This document shows positions 44,901 through 56,900 of a stretch of DNA of 64,000 nucleotides, in pieces; the stretch's first letter is position 1, and each line of letters starts with the position of its first letter. The stretch spans positions 124,001 through 188,000 of the forward strand of contig NZ_BOMB01000024.1 of NCBI RefSeq assembly GCF_016861975.1. Reading direction: 5' to 3'. The position numbers and the translations under genes are program-made. The DNA is from Actinocatenispora rupis. Lineage in GTDB: Bacteria; Actinomycetota; Actinomycetes; Mycobacteriales; Micromonosporaceae. The notes beneath the pieces were generated by a model that was not told the origin of the DNA, searched no databases, and saw nothing but the letters and a program-made list of their open reading frames with translations.

Positions 44901-47900
44901 CGACCCGCGGGAGGGCGACGGCGCGATCGGCGACCACCTGCGCGGCGCACTCAACGAGATCGGTCGGGCGATGCCGCAGGCGTCGCCGCCGCCAGCGCTC
45001 GGTTCCCCGGCACAGCTGGTCGAGGGGCTGCCGGAGCTGGTCGACCGCGCGTTCGGCCCGGACACGCCGCCGGGGGAGCGGCCCGCTGCGCTGACCGAGC
45101 TGGCCAACCGCGGTCGCCAACTGTCCGACGCGCTGAACAGGTTCGGTCAGAGCCGCGGCGACACCGCCCTGGAGCAGGCGGGCCGCCAGGTCTTCGACGC
45201 GGCGCACGGCACGCAGTTCGCGAACGCCCTGCTCAACCGCCCTGGTACGACGGTGCCGCCGGAGCGCGTCCTCGGTCAGGCACACGATGCGTGGACCGAG
45301 GCCCTTGGCGCGGTGGACCGTACCGGTCCGGCGGAGCTGCGCACGACGCCACCGGAGCCGCGACCCGCCCCCGAGGCGCCGCGGCCGGCTCCGCGCGCCA
45401 AGGGCCCCGAGCCGGTCGACCTCGGCGACGTACGGGCGGACCACGCGCGGTTCGGTGAACTGGAGGGCACCACCGAGCCGGCCAGCAGCGTGCCGGTCAG
45501 CAGCGAAGGGTTCCAGCCCCGCGAAAGCCCGATCACTCATCTTCCGAAGCGCTCGGCCGGTCAGGCGTTCGCCGACGCCGGGAGGTTCTCGGCGAGCGAG
45601 TCGGCGGAGACCGTCCAGTCGGAGGGCGACGGCGTCGTCGCGGTGCAGTTCAAGAACGGCACGACCGCCGAGCTGTCGGTGACCTGGGGCGAGGTCGACG
45701 GCGCCGGCGCACTCGTCGAACACCCACCGATGAAGTACGTCGACGGCAAGGCGGTGCCGTCCGGCCCGACGAAGGTCACGCTCGACCCGCGCAGCGCGCA
45801 CCCCACGCAGGAGGCCGGGGCGGCGCTCGACGAGGTCGGCGGCCACCTGGCGCCCGCCACCGAACACGAGGTCGCCGTACGGCAGGCCGAGCGCTGGCTG
45901 CACCAGCGGTACGAGGCGTTCCCGAACTCCACGGGGCCACGCGTCGACGCACAGACGGTCGAGGCGAAGGACGACAGCACGCGGACGGCGGAACCGACCG
46001 ACCGCAGTACCGACGACGTCATCGGCAACGTGTCGCACGGACTGGCCACCCGGCCGCCCCAGACCACCCGTGGCGTGGCCGGGCTGCTGCCCCGCGGCGA
46101 GGGACGGGCGGTCGGCCTGTTCCGGGATCCGCAAGGGGGCGAGCAGGTCGCCGAGGTGACGGTCACCTGGAAGGAGCAGCCCGACGGCGTGGGCGCCCGG
46201 GCCACCGTCCCGGCGCGCGCCGCCGATCAGGACGGCGTCATGCTGTCCAAGCCGATCGAGGTGGAGGTCGATCCGCGCCTGCCGGTCGGGGCGGCCGAGG
46301 GCGCGGTGTTCGACGCGTTGGACCAGGCGGCGACCTCCCTTGAGCCGCCGCGACCGCCGGAGACCGCAGAAGCGAGGACGTTCGACGCGGGTCCGGAGAT
46401 CAAGGATCCGCCGCCTGCGAGGACCACCACCCCTCGGCCGAGCAGTCCGCGTGGCACCGACGGGCCGCGGCCCGCGCCTCCGCGTCAGCGCGGCGCGGAC
46501 GGGCCGGGCCTGGCGTTCAAGGAGCCGGAGCCGACGACCGGGGTGTCGCTCGACGACCTGTTGGGCGGCGGTCCGAGGACGGGCGGAGAGCTGGTCGTCA
46601 GGGGTACTGACGAGGTCGGGTCCGCGGGGGCGCCGGCCGATGGGGCGGCCGCCGAGCAGACCGCCCTGCCGGAGCGCACCGGCACGGTCGAGAGCATCCC
46701 GTCGGGCGCGCCGAAGCCCCTCACCCCCGACCAGGAGGCCACGAACAAGCTGTTCCGAGCCGCCGGCGTGAGCCCACCGCACCGGCGCCCCGGTGGTTCG
46801 CACATCAGCGACCTCGGCACGGACACGCCCACCGACGCGGACGGCTCCCGCCGGTACCACGTGCCGCAGGGCGAGATGCCGCCGCTGATCCGGCAGGCGC
46901 TCGGCCGCCTCGTCAACCCGAACGCGTTCCCGCTGATCCAGGACGCTGAGGAGCTTGAACCGGGGCTGTGGCGCATCACGTTCGCCGGGGGCACGCAGCA
47001 CACGTTCCAGTTCACGCCGGACGCGACGAACGGAACGACCACCTACACCGTCCCGCCGCGTACGACCGCGCAGGCCGAGGCCGGTCAGACGCCGACGCCG
47101 ATCCAGGTCAACGTCGACAACACGTTCAGCCAGAACACGCCGCCGAGCAGCCTTGCGACCCGGCTCTACCGCGCCGTCGTCGGGGCGTACGCGCAGACCG
47201 ACCCGAACCCGGTCGTCGACACCAACCACGGCCATCCCGACTCGCCGACCGGGCGGCGCCCCGGGGTCCGCGGGTTCGGGCACGGACAGCGGCAGCAGCA
47301 GCGGGTCGCCACGGCGGTCCGGCAGGTCGTCGACGAACTGCACAACGGCGAGCTGCCCACCGACCCGAACACCGCGATCCGCGGCGTCCAGCAGGGCGCA
47401 GACGGTACGACGGTGGTCGTCATGCCGAACGGGCACGCGGTCCGGGTGCGCATCGGATCGGAACTGCTGCCCGACGGTGTCCTGGTCGTGCCGACGATCA
47501 GCATCATCACCGATGCGGACGGGGTGCCCCGCCCGGTCTTCGACATCACCGTCAACAGGGGGCTCAACCGGACCGACCCCACCGAGTTGCACGACCTCGT
47601 CCTGTCCCTGGTACAGGCGCAGCTCTGGTCGTTGTACGGATTCGACAAGGACCTGCAGCGGCAGCAGGCCGAGGCAGAACGCCAGCGCGAGGCCGACGAG
47701 CAGCAGGCCGAGCGGGACCGTCAGCGCGCCGAACAGCGGGAACTGCAGCGGCTCGAACGGCTGGCCGAGGAGCGCCGACTCAACACGCCGCCACCGCCGG
47801 ACACCAACGCCGCGACCAGTGCCATCAAGGCGGCGCTGAGGCCGTACACCCCGAAGCAGACGTACGCGACGCTGCTCCAGAACCACGAGGGCACGCTCGA

Positions 47901-50900
47901 CTCGGGCACGTTCGTCTTCAAGGACGGGCTCAAGGTCCCCGTCGAGATCGTCGTGGTACCGGGGTTGCCGGTGACCGTGCGGGTCGAGTACCCGGAGGTG
48001 CGGTTCGGCACCGTCGGCGCCGGCACGCCGCAGGGTCCGGTACGGATCATGGTCAGCGACCGGCACCGGCTCACCGCACCCCAGGTGAGCGAGCTCGCCG
48101 CCGGCATCCACAAGCACGTCACGCTGCGACCAACCGCCGACCCGGAGCACATCGAGGCGGCACGGGCGGAGCAGGCGCAGCAGATGGAAGCGCTGACCTG
48201 GTTGCTGGAGCAGGCCATGGCCGCCCAGGCCCCGGCCCCGGCGGCGCCCGAGCAGGGCGCCGACCCCGCCGCGCCTACCCAGGAGCCTGGCCCGGCTTCG
48301 GCGCCCGCGCAGCCGAGCACGCTCACGCGCGTCGGTACGGTGCGGCGCGCGCCGGCGCCAGCCGCGCTGCCCGCTCACGACACGTACACGTCGGCGTGGA
48401 AGCCCCAGTCGTCGGCCGTCGAGACCGCGGCGGACCGGCTCATCAGCGACCTCGTCAACGGGGCGGACGGCGAGCCGGTGCCGTTCGACCCGGCGAGCAA
48501 GACCCTCCTACTCACGCTGCCGAACGGGACACAGCTGGAGACGGCCGTTCTCGTCGACCGGCACGACCTCAGCCCGGACCGGCCGCCGCTCAAGCCGGGC
48601 CAGCCGTACGTGGGGCTGCCGGACCTTGTGTGGAACGGCACGGGCTGGGAGCAGGCACCGGGCGACCCGGCGATCTTCCTGTTCCCCGAGCAACTGCCGG
48701 AAGATCCGGCCACGCACGACGCGATCGTCCGGCTCTGGTTCCGCCAGATGCAGCAGTTCGTGGCGGACCGGCTCGGCACCGTCCTCGTACCTCGGACTGG
48801 TCCGGTGGAGCCGGACGCCGCCGCAGCGGACCCCGCGGAGACACCGGCCGCGGAGACCCCGGCTGCGCAGGCGCCGGACCGGACCGATCCCGCGATGGCT
48901 CCGGCGGCCGAGGCACCCGAGGAGACGTCGCAGGTGCCGCTGGTGCCGGAGACGGACCAGGTGTCCACGATCACCGCGGAGCAGGTCCGCAAGGTCGTCC
49001 AGATGGCTGTGTCGCTGCCACCGGAGATCGGCCTGATCACGCCGGACCGGGTCGCCGCCATGCTCGACCCGAAGGCGCCTCCGGTTCTGCGCGCCCTGGC
49101 CCAACGGCACCTCGTCCCTGCCGGGGAGGACGGTGACCGGGGGCCGTTGACGCAGCAGGAGATCGACGAGCGGCTGGCCCAGTTGGGTGGTGTCGGCCGC
49201 AGCGCCGTCGAGGACCCCCAGGTCGGCGCCGAGCCCGACGAGGGATGGGCCGCCGCCGCGGCCCCGGCCACCGAGCCCACGACGGAGCAACCGGCGCCGA
49301 AGCCCGCCGAACCGCGGTCACCGACCGCGCCGTCCGACACCACGGTGGTCGCTCCGCCGGCCGCCGCTGCCGAACCTGCTGTGGATCAGGTCGCTCCGGT
49401 GGAGCCGGCGCAACTGCTGGCGGTGTGGGAGCAGATGCTCCACGCGCTGCCGGCGGTGCTGGCGGGGGCGTCGGCCGTGTCGGTGCTGAAGCGCACCGAC
49501 TCTGGGGAGTACACGTTCCGGGTCGGTGGACGTTTCGCGACCGAGCTCATCCCGGTGGGCTCGTTGCCTGCGATGATGCGGGACCTGGCCGCGGCCGGCA
49601 CGTCGGGCGTCACGCTCATGGTGGACGTCGCCGAGGCGATGATCCGGCACGCCCTGGCGGTGCTGCCGGATCAGCGGCCGGCGGCGCCCGGTGATCTGGC
49701 GTCGGGGCGAACGCCGTTGCCAGGCGACGCCGAGTTGGCGGTTGCTCGAGGACTGGCCGAGCTGTTCCGCCGACACCCGGCCCGGGCCGTGCGTACCGAG
49801 ATCAGGAGCCGGTTCACGGATCTGCTCCCGCGGCTGGATCCGACGCAGCTGGCCGAGCTCGCAGATGCGCTGGCCGGGACGGCGCCGGCGTTGGCCCCGC
49901 CGGTACGCAAGCAGATCGGTGTTGTGACGGGGAAGCGGCCGTCGGCGCCGCGTCGTGCGACGGCGGACCTTGAGCCGGAGCAGGCGGCAGCCGTTCAGCA
50001 GGCGATGCGGGCGGCCACCGCCGCGGTGAGCCAGAGCCTTCCGATGGCCGGCCTGGCGGTCTCGCCGGCCGGGCTGAAGTTCATGGTGCCGAGCAACACC
50101 GAGGGTTCGTACGCGTCGGACGGAGTGTGGGAGTCCGGCAGCCGTACGGTGGCGACGCTGCCCGAGCTGATGCGCGACTTGGCCGCCAGCGGAGCGACGG
50201 GCTTCAGCCTGATGTTGGCTGCCGCCGAGGCGATGGTCCGGCACGCGTCGGCGGAGCTCGCGCAGGCGCCGTGGGCCATGCCGGAGAAGTTGCTGGACGG
50301 TCGGGAGATGAGCCCCGGCGACGTCGACGAGCGCGTGGCCATCACGATCGCCGCGCTGTACGCGCGGGACGCGAAGGGCGCGGCGGAGCGGATCGAGGCA
50401 CAGAACCGCTTCGCGGAGGTGATCGAACACCTGGATCCGCACAGCCTTCGGTTCCTGATCACCGTGTTCGACCGGTACGAGTCCAGTGCGCTCGCGGCAC
50501 CGGAACTCCAGCGGCTCACCGAAGCGCGGCTGCACAAGCTGACCGCGCCGACGAAGGCGGCCGCCCCGGCAAAGACTGCCGTGCCGACGAAGCAGGACTC
50601 GCCAACCGTGGCGTCGCCCGAAGGTGACGCCGCGCCGGCCGCCGACACCTCTTCCGCGCCGGACGCGCCATGGTGGCACAGCCATCCGACGTGGGCGCCG
50701 GACTCGGCCCGTCAGGTTCAGTTGGAGCGGTTCCACGCGGCGGCACGCGCGATGGCTCTCCAGTGGTTGGCGGAGCTCGGCGGTCGCGAGCCCGGGAACC
50801 TGCTCGACCGCTTGGAGCGCGCGTTCGAGGCGATGACCGCGGCGACCGATGGCCTTCACGGCGTCGTCCGCGCCCTGGGCGACAGCACGTTCGACATCAT

Positions 50901-53900
50901 GGAACTGGGCGCCGGGAGGCTGGATCCGGACGCTGACGGCGTGGTTGCGTTGGCGGACCACCTGCGCGAGTGGGCCGCGAAGGTCGAAGCAGCCGCGGCG
51001 ACCCTCGACGGGCTCATCGGTCCGGGCAGCGACTTCGCGACCGACCTTCCACGGGTCGCCAAGATGATCGACTACCTTGCCGGCCCCGGTTTCGTACCCC
51101 CGCGCTTGGCAACGATCAAGGGGCCGGGCTCGAACGAGACTCCACTGCTGGGGGCGACCGACCTCCTGCGCGGGCAAGCGACCGACGCACGTCGGTACGC
51201 GGAGCAGCTCACGGCTCTTGCGGACCGGATGTCGGCGGCCGACGGCAACGTCCGATCGAACGACGTGCGGGAGGTGGTGATCCCGGCCGCACGCCAGATT
51301 CGGGAGGTCTCCGGGTCCGTCGACGCGGTCAGAGGTGCCCTGCAGGCGGCCCTGACCGAGGGGATCGACCGCCACCAGGACTGGCTGACAACCAGCGTCG
51401 ACGACTGGATGGGCCTCGGCGTCCCGGGCGGAGCGCTCACGTGGCAAGAGACGGACGGAACTCCCGTCCTGGTGGCCGGGCTCACGGTCGTGGCACGCGC
51501 GCCGGACGCGCACTGGTGGGTTCCGGTGCGTTCGCCGGAGACCGGCGAGATCATCCAGGCCCGGATCCTGCCGGCTGAGCTGATGATCGGGGGAGTCCCC
51601 CGCCCTCGACTGGTGCCGCGAACCGCTGCGGACGGTGATCCGCAGCTCCTGCACGACATCGACCTGTGGTCGGCGGAGGTGACCGGTCCGCCGGTGTTCT
51701 CACCGGCGGAGAACCAGCGGCCGACGCGCGAGAGCGGTCTGTCGGACGACCAGGTCGAGGACCTGCTCCGGCACGCGTTCGTACCGCATCCCGACGGGGC
51801 GCAGCTGTTCAGCCCGTTCGACGAGTTCACGAGCAAGAGCGACGTCCGGCTCGGATCGGGCTGGACCTGGATCGAGTCGCACGGCTCCCGCACTGCCGGC
51901 GGCATTGGGCTTGTCGGGTACCCGCCCGCTCCCGGTCCCGACCAGAACCCGCAGGTGGTGGTGGTCTCCTGGGCGCAGCTGGCCCGGGTGCTGCCGCGGC
52001 TGGCCGACCTCGTCGACCTGACGGACCGTGTCGTGGTGGCCGCGTGCGAGTCGGCCTCGGTCGGCCAGCAGGGGCACTCGTTCGGTCCGTTCGCGGCAGC
52101 GCTGGGGCGCACGATCGTCGGCAGTACCGAGGTTGTGGGCTTCAACGAGGACGGCAAGAGCATAGGGCTCCCGGAGTACGGGTCGGCAGACCGTACGACC
52201 GGGCGTTCGGGTGTGTTCCACGTCGTCCGGCCGGACGGCTCGTGGTTCGTGCTGCCGGTATCGGGGCGGGCGGGGCAGCTCGCCGGCTGGAACGACATCC
52301 TGGACCTGGCCGACCAGCTCGACGCCGCCGACACCGCGCGGCCTGCGGCGTCGACCCAGTCGGCCACGCAGAACACGCCGGCCGAGCCCGTTCCCCCATC
52401 GGCGGCGGATCTGGCGCGGGCGATCGCCGAGCTGTTCCGGGACAGCGACCAGCCGGACGAGACGACGGACCTCCAGGAGCGGTACGAGGCGTTGCTTGAG
52501 GGGCCCGACGCCGGTCGGGTCGTCGCCGCGGTCGAGGCGATCGCGCCGGGTCTCAACGTGCGGGTGGCACCGACGCTCGCCCCGGCCCCGTCGTACTCGT
52601 CGCGGCCGGGGATCGCGGGTCTGTTGCGCGGCGGCTCCACGTTCGCCGACGCGTTCAACCAGGCCGTCACCTCGGCGGTGGACGCCACCGGGCAGTACGC
52701 GGGGTCCGGGTCGGCCGACGCGCAGCAGGCGGCGGTCGCCGCCTGGCAGCAGGTCGCCCGCGTCGGGCAGGGTCTGCGTGGGCGGCTCGGCGTGCTGAAC
52801 GACCAGCTTGAACTGTGGGACCAGCAGGGTTCGCTGAGCTTCCCGATGCAGCGGGTCGGTGAGGCGAGCTACGGCCTCGACGACTTCCTTGAGGAGGTAC
52901 AGCGGGGCGTCGGCCTGCTGGAGGCGGGTGGCTCCGCGAACCTTCCGGCGTGGCTCGACGACGTCACGGGCTTCCAGCTTCCGGAGGTGCGCAACCAGCT
53001 CGCCAACGCCATCGCCGACGTCCGTAGCTGGGCCGACTCCTCCGTTCCGTCCACCCCGGCCACTGTGGCACCTGTCGCCGAGCCGAACACGTGGTGGGCC
53101 GACAGCGCGGACTGGGGTCCGGCCGCGTCGGAGGTCACTGGACTGGTCCAGCTTGCCCAAGCTGCCACCGCCGCGGTCGCGGGACGGGTCGCGGAGTTCG
53201 GGACGGCGGAGTCGACGGGCCTGCCGGCCCGCCTGGCGCGGGCGGTGGACGAGATCGGCGCGGCGCTCGACGGGATCGGGCAGGCGGTCGGATCGGCACA
53301 GGGTGCGGACCCGGCCGCGGTCGCTGAGCAGTTCACGCGGATCGCGACGGTGTTGAACGACCTGGTCGCCTCGGACGGCACGTTCGCCACCGACTTCCCC
53401 CGACTCGTCGGTCTGGTCGAAGGGCTGGAGAACCACGACCTGGTTCGAGGTGTGGGTACCCGGCCGGACCGCGGTACAGGGGCGGCGGTGGTCTGGGGAG
53501 CCGCCAAGCGCCTGCGCACCCTGCCCGACCTGATGAGCGGGCTTGCCCAGGACCTGACCCGACGCGCCGGGTCGATTCGCGCCGCCGACGACCTTGCGAA
53601 ACGCGTACGCGAGGCGGAGACGTCCTTCCGGGGGCGGCTGGCGGAGATCGGCTGGGCCCTCGATGCCGTCCGCGCCGGGGTCGAGGCGGTGCGAGACAAC
53701 CGTGACTGGCTGGCGGCGAACGCCGGTCTGGTGACCGGGCTCGGGATGGGTGCCGGTTCGCTGCACTGGGACCAGGACGGTGCGCTGCTCTGGCGTACCC
53801 AGGGACCGGCCGGGCCGCGCGACACCATCCTGTGGCGGCGCGGCGACGGATACTGGTCGACGAGTGTGGCCCAGCCGTCCGGTGACCCGGTCGACGCGAT

Positions 53901-56900
53901 GGTCCTTCCGGCGGGCCTCATGCTGAACGGCCAGCCTCGGCACGTCGTCGTCCCGATGTACTGGGCCGGCATCCCGGCGGACGCGCTCCAGGACGTGTCG
54001 CTGTCGTCGTCCGACATCCCGGCGGCGCCCGTCTGGCACGCCGAAAGGCCGGCCCCGCTGGCCAGCACCATGACCGACGACGACGTCGAGGGCCTGCTGC
54101 GGGAGGTCTTCGCCGCCGTTCCTACCGGCGGTCAGTTCTTCGGCAAGTACGAGCCAAGGGCCCAGCCGACGAACCTGAGCCCGCTGGACCTGGGCATGGA
54201 CTGGGGTCTGCTGGGCGGACACGGCACGCCGGAGGGTCTGGAGGTCTGGCGAAAGAGCCCTGCCGCGTCGAAGCCCGGCGCGGTCGTGATTCCGTGGGAG
54301 CAGTTCGCGCGCGTCCTGCCCCGGCTGGCCGATCTGGTGCAGCTGCCCGACCGGGTGCTGTTGTGGTCGTGCGACGCCACATCCGTCGGGCGGCGGGATC
54401 CGCAGGCAGGGTGGCTTGCCGCACCCGGGCGCACGGTTGTCGCGGCGACCCAGACGATCTGGGGCGACGGCGCCGCGGGCCAGCGCTCGCAGGTCGACGT
54501 CGCGGAGAACTCTGGGACCAGCGCGAACAAGCAGCCGGGACGGCTCGGCTTCTTCCAGGTGCTGCGTCCCGACGGCAGCTGGTTTGCCCTGCCGGCGACC
54601 GGCTTCGTCGGCCAGAACGCCGGCTGGAACGACATCCTGGACCTGGCCGACCAGACGTCCGCGGAAGCCGGTCCGGCCGGCGACGGGGACGTGATGGTCC
54701 TCCCCGCCAGCGGATACGTCTCGGCGTCCGCCATCCCCAGCGCAGCCACGCCGCACATCGGCACGCCGCCGAAGCCGCAGTACGCACCGCTGCTCACGGT
54801 CGTGCAGCACGCACTCACCTTCGTACCGGGAGCGCAGGCCGCACCGCACCCCGACGATCCCGGCCTTGTCATGGTGACCCGGCCGGGGGCAGCGCCCGTG
54901 GCGTTCCGTGGATTCGTCGAGGGCCGCGATGCTCCTGGCCTGGCGCGGAACTGGGCCACCGAACCGGTCTTCACCGACACCCCGCTGGACGGCACTTCGG
55001 TGCCGACCGTCACGGTCAACGACACCGTGCTCAACGATCCCGCCGCGCTGCACCGCCTGGTGACGCGGACGCTGATCTTCCAGAAGGTCGAGGCCGACAA
55101 CGCGGTGGGTCGGTTCAAGCGCTGGACCGCCGCGTTCTCCGGTCAGGCTCAGGCGTCGGATGCGTTGGGGCACAACGGCAACGCGTTCAAGCTGACCACT
55201 CGCGACAAGCAGCGTCTGGCCGACCTGAAGCTGCTGATCGAGGAGCAGCAGGCGACGCCTCCGGGCAACGCCGCGGCGATCAATGCCGAGCTGGCTCGTG
55301 TCGCGGCACGGATCTTCAAGCCCGAGGGCAGGCAGGGTTCCTTCACCCAGCGCAGGCTTACCGAGCAGTACCTGCAGGAGGCGTGGCGGAAGGACGGGCT
55401 GCCCGAAGGCGGCATGCCGGACGTCGATGCCGCCCTGAAGCAGGCCCGCGACTTCTACTTCCCGAAGCTCGCCGAGCCCCCGACCATCCAGCCGTCGTCG
55501 CCGCTGATGAGCGGCGTGATGGGGGCGGCACCCGTCAAGGAAGCGGCCCTCACCCCGGTGGTTGGGCCCGGCATCCCCGACGGCACGCCGTTGGGCCTCG
55601 ACCCGGACGGCCGGACGTGGATCTTCCCGGTACCGGTCGAGCTCGCTCGGGGCCTGCGGGACCTGGACCCCGGCGCGCTGACCGCGATCCGTTGGCACGT
55701 CCAGCAGATGGTGGACGCGGCGTCCTGGCCCGAGAACCTGGTGAACGGGCAGCCCAGACCGCTCCAGGTGCGGATCCCGGAGATCGACGCGTCGGTCGCG
55801 TCCGGGCTGGAACACATCCGCCCGACCAGCCCGACGTACGACGCGGCCGGCCAGCCGGTGGCGCGTGCCCGGGTGACGGTGGTCGGCGACCGGGTTCGCC
55901 GGTTCCCGGTGCCGGTGCGCATCAGCCAGGAGGACCTCGACACCGATCCCGTCAACAACATCGTCTACCTCACCAACCCGGACGACCTCGCGCGCACCGC
56001 GGTCCTCGTCAGGGATGGGGAGATCGTCGACGCCGGCGGTACGCCGTTCCAGGGCCGGATGATGTTCACCGTCGACCCGCGGCAGGCGGTCCACGCCACC
56101 CCGGAGAGCCGGAACTGGAAGAGCGTGACCCCTGAGGAGCGCGCTCAGGGTGTGAAGGGCCACGCGCACTCGTCGCTTGCCCGTGAGGTCCTGGCCGCCG
56201 GCGAGTTCTATGCCGTGCCCGGCAAGCCGTTCGTCATGCTCGACCACAGCGGTCACTTCATGCAGGGCGCGGACAAGGGCGCGGAGTATCTCGACGAGTT
56301 TCTGCAGGTTCTTCGAGCGCGCGGATACGACACCAGCGACGTCTGGTTCGTCTCGCTGGGCGCTGGCGAGCCGGAGATGGTTCGTCGCGCGCACGAGGTG
56401 TTCGACTGGGCCGTCGCCGCGCTGAACTCACCGGGTGAGATCCCTGGCGTCAGCGGGGTCGAGGTCCACGGTCCGGTCATCCCCGGGCGACAGGCGGAGA
56501 ACCGTTCCGTTGCATGGCTCAGGGTGACGACGGCGGACGGCCGGTCCGTCGACGTCGACGCCTCGAACGTGTTCCACTATCTGACCGCCCCGTGGCTGGA
56601 CCGGGACGTGGCGGATCTCGGCTGGGCGGCGGCCGACTGGCTCACCGCGAAGATCCAGCACGCCCTTGCCGCTGTCCCTGCGACGACCGCCGCAGACGCG
56701 GTCTCTGCCGCGCTGCGGGATCCACGGTCGGCCGCGCCCGATGGATGGAACGCCGTGGGGCAGGCGCTGGCGGGCGCGGTGGCGGGCCTCCGGCCGGGTG
56801 GGTTCCGGCTGGCGCCGGCGAGGTTGCTGCCGGGGACGGACACCCTCGGCGTCGAGCTGGCGATCGTCGGGGACGGCGCGGAACCCGGGCGCGCACGGTT

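Noticed and set aside
41446-48378. 2310-codon open frame on the minus strand opposite the giant gene, and similar long ones at 51700-56394 and 58864-63936
   Set aside because: They are reverse-strand shadows caused by high-GC third positions. Their translations are Arg/Gly/Val/Asp-rich with no domains, while the plus-strand frame has motifs and repeats.
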